Assembly (NCBI RefSeq): GCF_963855985.1
Contig: NC_087111.1
Location: 5,957,001-6,021,000 of the forward strand
Length of the DNA stretch: 64,000 bases
From: Ostrinia nubilalis
Taxonomy: Eukaryota > Arthropoda > Insecta > Lepidoptera > Crambidae
Reading direction: 5' to 3'
In this document: positions 32,312 through 44,068 of the stretch, one piece after another
Layout: each line of letters opens with the position of its first letter
Numbering within the stretch: the first letter of the stretch is position 1
Made by a program: the position numbers and the translations under genes
The notes under the pieces: generated by a model
Databases searched by the model: none
The model's input: only the letters and a program-made list of their open reading frames with translations
Told to the model about the DNA's origin: nothing

Positions 32312-32651
32312 GAATGATCAAACGAACTTACCAAGTGAAGTTCGATCTAAATTATCCTGTTTTCGCCGAAGAGATTTATTTTACCGTGTAGTACCCCTGT
32401 ACGACAAGCCAATCCGCACACAATATTCAGCGCAGTAGTATAAAAAACAAAAGAGCGGGCAACCCCACCCCTACCACGCTGTGGGCTCGGTGTCCGAGCG
32501 GTCTCATTATATTTAGAGAAGAGATGACATTGACGTTTACCTCCAGGGAGGAAGATATAGAAATCTTCGGGTTGGGAGGGACCTTAAATCTCTTCGGCGA
32601 AAACAGGATAATTCAGATCGAACTTCACTTGGTAAGTTCGTTTGATCATAT
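32312..32651. repeat. centre of the palindrome with two broken unit ends
   Basis: 32315-32508 repeats the outermost ~194 bases of the left arm (35-base motif plus terminus plus 120 bases) in direct orientation. 32588-32648 is the same terminus plus motif in inverse orientation. Between them lies 32509-32587, about 79 bases with no copy elsewhere in the window. On both sides the pattern is inner end, 3 bases, motif, outer end, i.e. a head-to-tail junction. Confidence 0.85.
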
Positions 32652-33539
32652 AATTATCCTGTTTTCGCCTCCGAGATTTATTTTACCGTGTAGATGTTTA
32701 GAGCATGGATCAATGTCCATGTTAAATGGTTAAGAGAGTAAATGTCAATGTACTAAATACATAATAAAGCAATATTTTTGTATTATAATCGTATTGCATC
32801 ACTTATTCATAACAATAACAAGTATCACGGTCTCAACAAGATTTTGTTCATTATAGAGTATTATTATATACATTTATTTGTACTTCTATTAACTGTTAAG
32901 TACGACTACTGATTGTAAAAAGTTGCCAAGACAGTTGACAGAGCATCCTGTCTATCCAGCACACTGGCTAATTGTGTCAACGTTGACAGCGGCGCAAACC
33001 GCAGGCAATACTGCCGCGTGTCGCGTGCTGTGTGGGCCGAACACCCTCGTGTCGACACTCCTTTCCTATATGTATTTATCCAGTTTCATCTCAGAACTGA
33101 GCTTGACGACAGTAGTGGTTAACACCGAATCGATCACAGTGACTGCAAGGCTAACAGCTGATTGTTGTAAAATATAAGCTCACTTGCATTTTAATTAAAT
33201 AAATAAATAATGTGGTTAATTAAAACTTATTAATTTATTTGGATACAGTTTGACCAGTATTCCAAAACAGTATTAATTTGGATTCCAAGTAACACTGTTG
33301 CGAGGAAAAAGTTTGGTTTCTATTTAATAGCACCTTTTAATAGCAATCTTTTGATTCTTGAAACCTGACCTATAAATTATAATATTTATTTAAATAATTA
33401 TATATTTCAATAAATTATATGATTTCACTAACGATATTGCTAAGCGGTGGTTATTTAATGTTATTATAGGATGCACCCGACTTTAGAATATGCTAAGAAA
33501 ATAGAGTAAGGTAGGTACAATAAAAAATATTTATTTGTC

Positions 33540-33815
33540 AGTCATTTGGTGTAGTGGTTTCGAAACGGACTACTATGCCGAGAGGTCCCGGGTTCGATCT
33601 CCGGCCGGGCAGAAATTGAAATGATACATTTTAATTTCTGTGATGGGACTAGGTGTTACTATGTATAATATGTACTTATGTATATAAAAACGGTATTTAA
33701 GTATGTTTATATCCGTTGTCTAGGACCCATAGCTTTGCTCAATTTGGGACTAGGAGCGTAGTGTAAAATGTCGAAGGAAGGATATTTATTTATTATTTGC
33801 GGAGTGTATAGCGGA
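33540..33815 (+). mobile_element. tRNA-derived SINE, right arm
   Basis: Head GTGTAGTGGTTTCGAAACGG, B-box-like GGGTTCGATCTCC, then the family body and AT-rich tail. It is the mirror of the left-arm SINE, so the SINE was present before the inverted duplication. Confidence 0.75.
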
Positions 33816-36446
33816 GTCTGGTACATTTTGTTTGATCCACGACTGCCAAATACAAAACTCACTGCCAAGGAAAGGTAAGCTTAAATGGGCAATATGGTAC
33901 TACTGATGTACCTGTTGCCCCAGCATTCTATTTTTTTTTTATTTTTTTATTTATTTATTTTTTAGTGAAAAAACGTATTAACGTCTAAAAAAAAAATGTT
34001 CGCCATTCTAAGGCGAATTAATTGGAATTAATTCATGTTAATCGTGTAGAAATCTCTACGCCAGACGATAAAATATGAATTATGACTAAATATCAAACAA
34101 AGTTCAAGAAACAAAAAATAGGTTTATGTCATGTACTGAAACCAAAGCGTCTAACATTTTCTGAGACAATATTAAACCAAGCTCCTACTCCGTGTCTTTA
34201 TTCAGACACCTTGATTCAGTCAGCTTCAGTATTATGACTGTGATGATTGAATTTTTATAATCATGCTAAGAAAAAATAACAAAATACTAATTCTCAATTT
34301 ATACTTCATAGAAAGGGAAGAAAGACTCATTCATTATTATGAGTTTGTGGCAGCGTTATCGATTCGTAAAATAATATCGCATTATTTTTTGGTATTATTA
34401 AAAAATGACCTTAATCTAAACTAAAGGTTACAAGTAGTGGTAGTACTGGTAGGTACCTACATAATACATAGTTTAATTTTATGTGGTTGATTCGTTCTTT
34501 GACTGACCAAAGTCCACTAGTCCGGTTGTTATTACAAGCGGCCCGATTTCTTTTTTGATGCGTCAATAATTTTCTATTACATTGATTACAATGTAATTAT
34601 TATTGTGTTATATTTATAAAGGCATAGTTATTATCGCTTTAACGCATAATAAGATACTTTGCTTGTCTAAAAGATTTAGCAAGATAAGAAATGATTCAAT
34701 GTATTTCATGAAGTCGCATCTCTTCTTATGAGAATTCTAACGTTATACATAAATAATTTATACGAACCAATTGTAAAACAGTACATGGAGTTAAAACTGA
34801 CCTTTTTTTTTTTTTTTTTTATAGTAAATAAATAATAATAATGATGATGAAGCCTTACTTTGTAAGACTATCAATAGTATTATTAGCATTAATCATATTA
34901 CATTGATTAGTAGGTACAAACCTACATAATAATGTTTTTCCAATACAAGAAAAAAATGACGTCATCTTATATACCGATACCGATACAGTTTAAGGAAGCT
35001 CTTAGATTTTATCTATTATTCATAGATACAAGCTGGTGAGACGTCATGAATAAAAAAAATAAACTTTGTAAAAATATCAGGGCTAAAGAAAGGCCGCAAA
35101 GAGACAAACAAAAATGTTGCCTGTTTGTTCAGATACAAAACAAACATCCGTTAAAATAAGACCATAATTTTCTATTTGCTTTTCAGTGGCTATCGTGTTT
35201 ATGTAATAAACATATATTAATAAGTTTCTTTAAACCAAATGAATCTTTTGTTAAAGTTTAATTGCGGTTAAAATATCATCCCTTTTGAAGTGCTTAAACT
35301 ATATAAACTTTGTTTAGCATCTTATATAAACACTATCTAAGTCCACCATCTAGGAACATTTTTTTTTTTTTTTTATCAAGTGGGTAATCTCAGAATGTAC
35401 TCGTGTCGACGGATGCGATTAAGAATATTCTTAATATCAACGTCTCTGCGCCGACGTGTATAATTATTTGTTATGTATAATTAATTATGTTTACTTGCAT
35501 GGTTATGATGATTATGAAAAAAATCATCTGGGTTCGAATCGGGAATCGAATAGGTATCTCGGTACAATAAATTCTGTAACCGGAATATTAGGTACATTGC
35601 ATTTAAAATAACAATATTTTAAGCGGCCAGCACATACCTGTACATAGATGGCGCGTCGTCTAGGGACGCGGGTTACCTTGGTGTTCTGGTCAGTCTTTAA
35701 TGGCGCTTCCCGCGTTGCGCTGGCAGCGCTGGGCATGCGGCGGCGGCGGCGCGGCGCTGCGGCGTAAATAACGGCGCCTGCGCTTGTGGAAGGCGGCGTG
35801 GTTGCGCCGCGGGCGGGTGATAGGTCTTAGCCCATCACATCATACCATACAGCAGGGCGTAGCTTGTCGGTACGGCCTCTGTATAAAGCCTCGATTCACA
35901 CAGTTATGCGAACGGCTAAAGCTTAAATTATATATTCAGTGCAGCAGCCTGGATTAGTTGTCATATCAAATAAATACCTCTTTTCCCGTTTTAGAGGATT
36001 ATAATGAGTTATAGTTGTCGACCGTCGATGTAATTGGTCGACCGACCGGAAATGTAGAAAGATCTTTGTAAGTTTCCAACAAAAAAATGTGAGACTGATA
36101 AGTACTCACAATCACAATGTCAGTTAATATGAGTCGTTGCATAGAAAAAACGACATATTGTCATACTTCATATATAAAGTAGGCATTTATTTCCACTTCG
36201 ACTCGGTTCGGTCAACAAACCGGCCTAAGGTTTATTTAGAATCTTTTATTCTGACCTTATAATAGCAAGTAATGAATCTACATAAATGCACTTTGAATTT
36301 TGATCTGATACTTATTTCTTTCTTACTAGAATTTGTATTTAGACCAATATCGATTGGTGTAATGTATAAAAATACGAAACAACAAAATTATTCAGTTACC
36401 CTTTGTAGCATTGAACAATGTGTATGGCCACAGGGTCATCGGTCGT

Positions 36447-36454
36447 TATAAAAG
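36447..36454 (+). promoter_or_regulatory. TATA box in the right arm
   Basis: TATAAAAG directs transcription outward, through the 42-bp repeats (36690-37035) and the open frame starting ATG 37048. Candidate start region about 36475-36485. Confidence 0.45.
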
Positions 36455-36689
36455 CAGGCGGAGGCTCGACTGGGGCGAGTGCGTCCGCGGCGCCGGGTCA
36501 TCATGCTCCAAGACGGTTGATGGTTCATAAGGTGTAAGGCCAAGAAGGCAAGCTCTTAATGTGGGTAGTTTTGTACAAACGCAACATTTTTCTGTATGAG
36601 CTCATTATGTTCTGTTTTTACGGCTTTTAAAAATGGCCGAAAAGAAGATACTTAACTCGTAAAAGTGAATAATATTACAATACCTGGCT

Positions 36690-37035
36690 ATCTCGGTAGT
36701 TAATATCTCGTTTTTACTCGCTAGAGCAAAAAACGGCTACTGGTTAAAAAATAACCGAACATAAAGTGGCTGCTGGTTAATATCTCGTATTAACGCTACT
36801 GGTTAAAAAATGACCCGCAAAAATGACCGAATATAAAGTGGTTGCTGGTTAATATCTCGTATTAACTCGCTAGAGCAGAAAATGGCTACTGGGTAACATC
36901 TCGCATTACCTCGGAGAAAAAAATGGCTACTGGGTAACATCTCGCATTACCTCGGAGCAAAAGAATGGCTACTGGGTAACATCTCGCATTACCTCGGAGC
37001 AAAAAAATGGCTACTGGTTAACATCGCGCGTTAAC
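36690..37035. repeat. array of ~42-bp palindrome-bearing repeats, right arm
   Basis: Mirror of the left array. Units carry CATCTCGCATTACCTCGGAG, with ~42-base spacing in the best-conserved part. Confidence 0.85.
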
Positions 37036-37047
37036 TTGGAGCTAAAA

Positions 37048-37467
37048 ATGGGTCAAAGTTACGCGTCGTGTCACAACGCTTATAATAAAAATGTACGAGC
37101 ACTTACACAAAATAGTTGTTACAACCAACCTTGTGTTGGGTCTAATTCTCGTCACTACACTGCACAACTTAAAATAATTACGTTTTTTGTCGGTAAAAAC
37201 GTCCTGGTGACGTCACTTAAGCATTTTTCTTATACTGCGTGCGGTCGTTGCGCGTGCGCACAAAGGAATGAGACCGCTCGGACACCGAGCCCACAGCGTG
37301 GTAGGGGTGGGGTTGCCCGCTCTTTTGTTTTTTATACTACTGCGCTGAATATTGTGTGCGGATTGGCTTGTCGTACAGGGGTACTACACGGTAAAATAAA
37401 TCTCGGAGGCGAAAACAGGATAATTACAATCCTTACTGCTATTTATTTAAGGTTGAGAAAGAAGTAA
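37048..37467 (+). other. open frame at the outer end of the right arm
   Basis: Mirror of the left-arm frame, with one Ala/Thr difference in the shared part. It runs through the terminus into flanking DNA, where the sequences diverge. No family recognised. Confidence 0.35.
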
Positions 37468-37917
37468 ATAAACTTTTCAAATAAGGTTTAAGATGGTTTA
37501 GATAACTCAGATTTCGTCAAAATAAGGCGACAAAAGGTATAATTATGTGATTAAATTTCTTACAATAATTAACTTGAAATCCAAATTCTTAAAGCTGTCA
37601 ATTAGAAATCTCTATTAAACAAAATAACTTTATTTAAAGTAAACAGTGATAAGTAGGACTTGTAAAGAATGGAGGGTAGACAAAAATAGACTTCTTTTTG
37701 TGCAGAGACTTCCAAGTTTTCTTTTATCTTTAGTTAAGAGGGAATTTATGTTAAAAGGAACTAAGTCACGCTTTGTGCCTTTATTGCCTAAAATCAGAAA
37801 CGATTGAGGGATTTGCTTTATTGGATACGTTTTCCTTTTTTCCTACTATAGGTATTTGTTTTTTCTTAAACTTCTTAAGTAGGTAGGTGTGGGTAGAATA
37901 TTTTTATTCAATAGGTA

Positions 37918-38112
37918 CTAGCTTTTCGCCCGCGGCTTCGCCCGCGTGGATTTTTGTCTGGCACAGATAAACATTATAGCGCGCGTCCCTGTTTCAAAAA
38001 CCTGGATAAAAACTATCATATGTCCTTTCCCGGGACTCAATCTATCTCTATGTCAAATTTCATCAAAATCGGTTTAAGTGGTTTAGGCGTGAAAGTAATT
38101 TCACTTTCACTG
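37918..38112 (-). mobile_element. Helitron 3' half
   Basis: It starts (minus-strand 3' end) CTAG with the GCCCGCGGCTTCGCCCGCG hairpin, then ACATAGAGAT-type and CATCAAAATCGGTTTAAGTG sequence. The 5' end is missing. Confidence 0.65.
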
Positions 38113-40879
38113 CGCGACCTATACTTTAGAAAATTTCCGCCTATACTGGCAATATATCTTGAAATAAAGCCGAATACGCCTACGAAAAGGCTTTTGTCCA
38201 GCAGTGGACGTCTTTAATTTGATACTGATATATTTGGACCGATATTTGAGAGGATTTCTGTCGCACTATATTTACAAAATACGCAACCTTCGGGTCAGGC
38301 AAACGTCCATGTTTCGAGTTTCCAATTTGGTCAAGTTACAAAAGATGTATCGTACACGATCATTTCATTACATTTGATGTATTTGCAGAGGTCAATGTGA
38401 CTTGGATTTTGCGAGAAGAAGAGTTTATTTATTTATTTATTTAAAACTTATATGCACATAGAACGGTGTACATAAGTTCAGATGGTTACAGATAAAAAAT
38501 CTCTTAATGAAAGTGAAATTGTTTCACTTTTATTTAAAAACTTTCCGTACCTAAATATTTAACCATTTACAACTTTGATACCTAAAGGGTTTACTTTTTT
38601 CTATAACTTTAAAAATCAGGAATTTCAGGATTACAGTTACAGTAGTTATTAAATTTTTAGGGTTAAGAGTTCACGCCTTAGGCAGTGCGATTTTTTCAAG
38701 TTATTTATAATTTTCAAATACAGTTACAGTTTCTGTTGTCTTCTAGGCCATGTGGAATTTTACTTAGGTACTTTTTAACCGTGGTGTTTTCACATGCTTG
38801 TCATAGTATTGAACATTTGACCATTTTCATACTTTTAAAATAACTGGGTCACAAAACTTTCCATGGCATGGCATGCAAATGTGCATGAAAAATTCGCTAA
38901 CGCCAGCTGGAAGCGATGCATCTTGCTGGAGATATTTATGCACCCTAAGTATTCAACACGCGATTTTTAGGTGAATGACGGCATGCAGAAAATGAGATTT
39001 TGAAAATATTGTTTCATACTTTAGTTACATAGACTAGGGTGCTGGCTGATCCTAAAAATTTGTTCTTTTTATCAGTAGGATATCAAACAAAAACTTTATT
39101 ATGTCTTTCTCATGACAGTTTGCCACGTTTGTTTCATAGAGTCATCCATCTTATACGATAACCAAACCAAACGGCAATGCATGCAACATCAAGCAGTTTT
39201 GCACTTAAGTTATGTGAGTTTTTGCTCGCTAGGTCACTCTTAGTACTGAATTGTGACTGTGGTAAAATAACTCAAAATTCTCGAGAGCTCACTCTGAGCT
39301 AGCGTTCTATCAATATGTACTCAATAAATACTATATTATACCCTGCAGTAGTAAATTTTTTCAACTGAAAATAACGTTTTAGTTTTTATGATATTTTCAG
39401 CACAGAAAACCTAGTTCGTATCTATTCACTCTTGCATGAAAACTGATTTATACTAGTATTAAAAGTCCACTAGACGCCAGGTGGCAGTAATGCATCTCTC
39501 TCAAGATATTTTCACACCCGGTCTTCCGAATGCACGATTTTAGGTGCGATTTCGACAGTAAGGATCTGAGTGAATCTCTAAAAATGTGGAATGACTGAAT
39601 TCTTAGTAACTAAGAATATAGATTGATATAGGAATTTGGTTCGTCACAAATACTGAGGACAGTTACACCCTTAGTTATAGCTAAGTAGGTAAAACCATGT
39701 TGTGTAGTATCAGCAGAGTAGAATAGGACTTCTCTCACTCTTTCCGTGAATATGGTAAAAGGCGCCTAAAGGGCATACATACGAACATCAGGCGGTCTGA
39801 TTCAAAGATTACCCATTCAATAGTACATAGTACGGCTAGCGTGGGAAGTATAGGCCAAATCCTTCAGAGGGCCCTAATCCTGCTGATGATGACGAATATG
39901 TCTGATCGAACCGTTGTAACATTCCAAGGATTCATCATAACAACAAATATACATAAGCATAACTCAGCTGTTAGGGCCCACACCTAGATAGATATTACTT
40001 CTGTAAAATCCTAGACATTTTTTCTCACGGCCCGAGACACATTTAATCAACAAAAATTACAATTTCGGCCATGATTTGATAAAGCAGCTGAACTTGGGAA
40101 ATCTTTGAACTCTAAACGTATCTCAGAGAATCCCGGACACATTAAAAGCATAAAAAGAGATTATACGTTTACAATGGTATAACTTCGCCCCTTAGAACTC
40201 AAATTGCTTTGCTGTAAACTGCTTTTAGGTATAATTCTACGTTTTATGACATTTAATTCCCGTTGACATAATCCTGTATTTATAAATGCTTGTTATACAA
40301 AATTCACTTTTCATTATTCAATTCTCATTTCTCATTATTCTATTTTATTTATTTTTGGACTGACTGTAAAAGTGTTAACTTAACTTTTATTTATTTTTCA
40401 TAATACGTAATTACGTGCACTGAATTTTCACTAGTTGATTTTATAAATCTCTACGGATTAACTACAACGGCAAAGTTTATTTTTGTTTTGATAATGGTTG
40501 TTAAAGTTATTTTGTTCTCCATAAAGTAACAGGATTAATTTTAGCTAGAATTACTTTCAATATTAATTTTAGATGTCCCGAGTGTCCCGATGTTCTGAAA
40601 TATTTTAAATTGTTAACATTAGGTACCCAAGGGAGAAAAAGGTTGTACCTATAACTGAGTAGCATAGTATGTAAACGAGTAAGGGATCGTCCCCACAGTA
40701 ACCCAGTTTTGCGGGATTCTCCACTAGAACATACATATGGGATTGAGATTCGAGTTACAAATTCGAACGGTTTTGTTTTTTGCGGGACAGTGACACGGGA
40801 TCCTGCAAATAACAGTTCCTGCAAAAAACGGGAAGCCTCTGTGGGAACAAGCCATTATGTAGGTATATTTTATAAAATA
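38113..40879. other. intergenic DNA, no gene recognised
   Basis: AT-rich. A small RTE tail scrap (GTCCAGCAGTGGACGTC) sits at 38198-38214. An imperfect inverted pair GTCCCCACAG/CTGTGGGAAC at 40690-40848 suggests a decayed MITE. Confidence 0.45.
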
Positions 40880-41048
40880 TTAGCGACCGCCCGCGACTTC
40901 GTATGTGTGGACGTGGACCTCGGGTTGAATTTTGTAAAATCCCGTCTTGTGAGCACCTATTTTTCGGAAGGATAGTTTGAGATTCCGTGATGAGTGAGTG
41001 AGTGAGTCAGTCAGTCAATCAGTGACCTTTCGCTTTTATAAATATAGA
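40880..41048 (-). mobile_element. 169-bp non-autonomous Helitron
   Basis: On the minus strand it starts TCTATATTTATAAAAGCG and ends GCGGGCGGTCGCTAA. The flanking bases are A and T, so it fits the A|TC...CTRR|T insertion rule. The GC hairpin sits just before CTAA. A (TGAG)n stretch lies inside. Confidence 0.75.
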
Positions 41049-41445
41049 TACAGAAAAGCAGCAATAAATTCTTTCAACAAAGATGTTCGGTTCCTACGAA
41101 ATGTAAAATGTATTCGCAAAAATGGTCGCGAGGAAAGACAGATAAACCGTATAATTTACGACGCTTTTAGTGTTAATGGTGAGAGCCTTTACTGCGCACC
41201 CATCATAAAGTTGTAGGGTAGGTGTGTAGCGGTGCAAGTGGACCGGTGGTCAATGTTGAATTTTCCAAATTATAAACCGTTAAAGCTTTTAGGCACTATT
41301 TTCTATTCAGGAACACCCTTTAACTTGCCTTCTGAAAAACAAAAATGCGGTAAATGCTATTGACGAGTAAATACAATCTGAAGTTTGTAAGCGAAAGCGC
41401 CAGAAGGAGTATATTTTTCGGGTGCACTTTACTTTCTTCAAAGCT

Positions 41446-41523
41446 CATCATCATCATCATCATCATTTCAGCCATAGAACATCCACTGCTGAACATAGGC
41501 CTCCCCCAATTATTTCCAAGTTG
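41446..41523 (-). mobile_element. RTE LINE tail insertion with 12-bp target duplication
   Basis: TTCTTCAAAGCT flanks it at 41434-41445 and 41524-41535. The 78-base insert has (CAT)n and GTTCAGCAGTGGATGT on the minus strand, an extremely short 5'-truncated copy. Confidence 0.88.
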
Positions 41524-41535
41524 TTCTTCAAAGCT

Positions 41536-42774
41536 AATTGATTAAAAAAAAAAAATTAATTACTAGCTGTGCTCTTAACCACACAGTGTTTCATTCAGCT
41601 GTGTGAAATGTAATGACATGACGAATAAGTGTAACATGACCTATTATGTTGCCAAAATAAAAAAATAAGACCTTAATATTAGTGATCATTGCAAGGCCTG
41701 AAGCCATGAGGGACCTGGCACTATGCTACGCCACGCTTTCGGTTGTCGAAACTCATTGTTATTCCTTTGGCTACCCCATTGTATTTGGTTACCAATATTT
41801 ATGCATTTAATCTGTAATTAGATAAAACGCAATAGCCCCAATTTAGTCGTCTAACAGCGACATTAAAAGCTATAAGAAATAGCTAGAATTGGCCTCTTTA
41901 TGATTGTTAGCGTATTGCTCGTGATTCTAAGGATTTTGTGTACAGATACGAGTTTTATGGACGCTTTTATGGACGCTAAAATATTCTGAGGTGGAAAATT
42001 TGTTATTGAATTAAAAGGTCTGTAAGTGCTTTGTTTTTCGGTTAGATAAATTGCGTGAGAGACGCGTAAATATTTGAAATATTTGTTTGCGTAGCTTACT
42101 GGTTAATTGGGGGTCGTTAGTTAGGGTTTAGACTTTGTGTGCACGGACGAATGAGTAAGTTAAATATTGTACCACCTAAATGGGTAAAAAAGCGATTCTT
42201 CAGTGAAAATGTGAGTTTGATGTCAAATAGCCAAGCAGAATTCGTGCTTGTGTGAGATTAACCCACTTAATGCTATCTTTGTTTTAAAACCACAACCGTT
42301 GTTTTGATATTGGAGAATTTAATATTTTTTATGAGTATCTGGGTTAGTAAGAGTTTCATCATCACTCGAATGGTAGACCGTCACTGATATCGTTGGGCTA
42401 TTGCCGTCTTAATTTGCTTTAGTAAAAGTTTTATAATTTGGAATTTGTCATTTATTTTGTATGCTTAAACTCCATAAAACGCTTTATTACTCTTCCCAAA
42501 CCTAAATTTCACCAAAAACTCAGTAAAAATTTTACGCAACAACATAAAGGAAAGCCCAAAAGTAGAGGCCGCTAATCAAAAAAGCCTAAAACTCTTTTGA
42601 GCGTTTCAAAATAAATAAAAAAGTTTCGGTAATGCGTGCGTATTTTAATGCTCACTCAGGAATTTACATAGAACGATTTCCAATATATTTTTATTAGGTA
42701 AAACACTTCCCGCGTTGGCCAGTCGAGTCGGGAAAGCATGACGTCCACGTATACTGCCTTAGTCGCTTCTTACG
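41536..42774. other. intergenic DNA, no gene recognised
   Basis: AT-rich, no repeat family or coding signal recognised. Confidence 0.4.
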
Positions 42775-43150
42775 ACATTTCGTTCGTTTCAGCCAAATGA
42801 CGTCCACTGCTGGACAAAGGCCTCCTCCAAGGTTTTCCACAATGCACGGTCCTGCGCTGCCCGCATCCAGGCTCTTCCCGCGACCTTTACCAGATAGTCG
42901 GTCCACCTAGTAGGAGGCCTGCCCACGCTACGTCTTCCAGCCCGTGGTCGCCACTCGAGAACTTTTCTGCCCCAACGGCCATCGTCTCTACGAGCTATGT
43001 GCCCCGCCCACTGCCACTTGATTTTAGCAATTCTGCGAGCTATGTCGGTCACTTTGGTTCTCCTGCGGATCTCCTCATTTCTGATTCGATCACGCAGGGA
43101 AACTCCAAGCATGGCCCACTCCATCGCCCTTTGGGTGACCTTGACGATAT
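42775..43150 (-). mobile_element. RTE LINE C-terminal fragment with open frame
   Basis: The minus strand from ~43150 to the TGA near 42789 is open and encodes the C-terminal part of an RTE reverse transcriptase: VTQRAMEWAMLGVSLRDRIR, WAGHIARRDDGRWGRKVLEW, GRPPTRWTDYL and the end FVQQWTSFG. A tail with GAAACGAACGAAAT follows. This is the best-preserved member of the family whose tails litter the window. It lacks the catalytic RT core. Confidence 0.85.
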
Positions 43151-43639
43151 TTATTGGAAGAAAAAGGGTTTCCAAACAAATTTTATGAAAAAAAAATGTA
43201 ATAAATATTTGTTATTTTTAAAGTGTACAGTTTGACAGCTAAAAACCGATATGCACTGCCTTTTCCGTCAAGAAATGAACGCACTGCCTACTCTAAATTT
43301 TTCATACCCCAAAGCTTAACTGGAAGAGGATGCTGTATGACATAAGTTCGCCTGTTATTCCTGTTCAAATACATATAAATAAAGGAATCGTTCCATGTAA
43401 AACCCGCTCCACGAATCCAGTATAATGGAAGCCACTGAATTTTAATCCTCTTGTCTGAAGGCAGAGGACGCCTCATTGTTCAAGTTTCGGATGTTCGAAC
43501 CATCGGCTCGGATTGGAACTGTGAAGTTACGAGTACTTTGGCTATTTTTATCAAAAACTTCCCTTTTACGTCTATTCGTGAGAATACCAAGCGAATAAGT
43601 TTAAAAATAATCAGTCCATCAGAATGTTACATAGATTCT

Positions 43640-43900
43640 TCTTCTTCTCAGTCAGTACACTCTTGTCAGAGTGGTCGTGGTCATCATTATGAATCACGAT
43701 AAGTGATGTTCCTCACAATACGGCGCCATTCCTCGTGGACTGCAGCTTTCCGGGCACTTTCGCTAACCGAACACTTAGTTGCGGCCTTGATCTGGTCCGT
43801 CCATCTCATTGGTGATCTACCACGTGGTCTGGTGCCCTCAATTTTTCCATGCACTACGAGACGCTCTATGCAGTCATTACTGCGGCATAGATACATAGAT
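43640..43900 (-). mobile_element. second LINE family, C-terminal fragment
   Basis: A minus-strand frame (43687-43896) encodes KIEGTRPRGRSPMRWTDQIK, then AARKAAVHEEWRRIV-like sequence. It is the same architectural position as the RTE tail but a clearly different family. Confidence 0.7.
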
Positions 43901-43997
43901 AGATTACTGTATATTCTAGTGTTGTGAAACTTGTATTAAGGCTACTGAGACACAATCACGGTTTTGTACAGCAGCCGTTAAAAAACTTTCTTTGTAA

Positions 43998-44068
43998 ATA
44001 TTTTCATCATCATCTCAGCCATAGAGCGTCCACTGCTGAACATAGGCCTCCCCCAATGCTTTCCATAA
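43998..44068 (-). mobile_element. RTE LINE tail fragment
   Basis: CATCATCATCTCAGCC plus GTCCACTGCTGAACATAGGC and CCCCCAATGCTTTCCA. TAAATAT occurs on both sides, a probable target duplication. Confidence 0.78.

Larger units (their letters stand above)
27471..37425. repeat. ~10-kb near-perfect palindrome of an unidentified element
   Basis: Sequence 27506-32311 (4.8 kb) recurs in reverse complement at 32652-37425 with only scattered substitutions and short indels. Each arm is bounded by inverted ~42-bp ends (AATTATCCTGTTTTCGCC, then a variable TCC or GAA, then GAGATTTATTTTACC and TGTAG). The 340-base centre is not single-copy: it carries two truncated outer termini of the same unit. No transposase or polymerase is recognised in the arms, so the unit looks like a large non-autonomous transposon, or a tandem array that became inverted. 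Arm differences and the structured centre argue against a simple assembly fold-back. Confidence 0.93.
32652..37425 (-). mobile_element. 4.8-kb unit, right arm of the palindrome
   Basis: Reverse complement of the left unit: inner end at 32652-32693, SINE 33540-33815, GC-rich island 35630-35890, TATA box 36447-36454, repeat array about 36690-37035, outer end 37384-37425. Its outer end has TCC where the left outer end has GAA, and lacks the adjoining 35-base motif. Confidence 0.85.

Noticed and set aside
33545..33612. Functional tRNA gene
   Set aside because: B box is good, but the acceptor stem does not close and the tail matches a dispersed SINE family also at 45.5 kb.
27471..37425. Palindrome as a pure assembly fold-back artefact
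   Set aside because: The arms differ by scattered substitutions and indels, the AT tract differs in length, and the centre has a structured spacer. Still worth checking with long reads.
27471..37425. Palindrome as an LTR retrotransposon
   Set aside because: No gag/pol, integrase or primer-binding site was recognised, and the ends are inverted rather than direct repeats, although TATA and AATAAA near the end are LTR-like.
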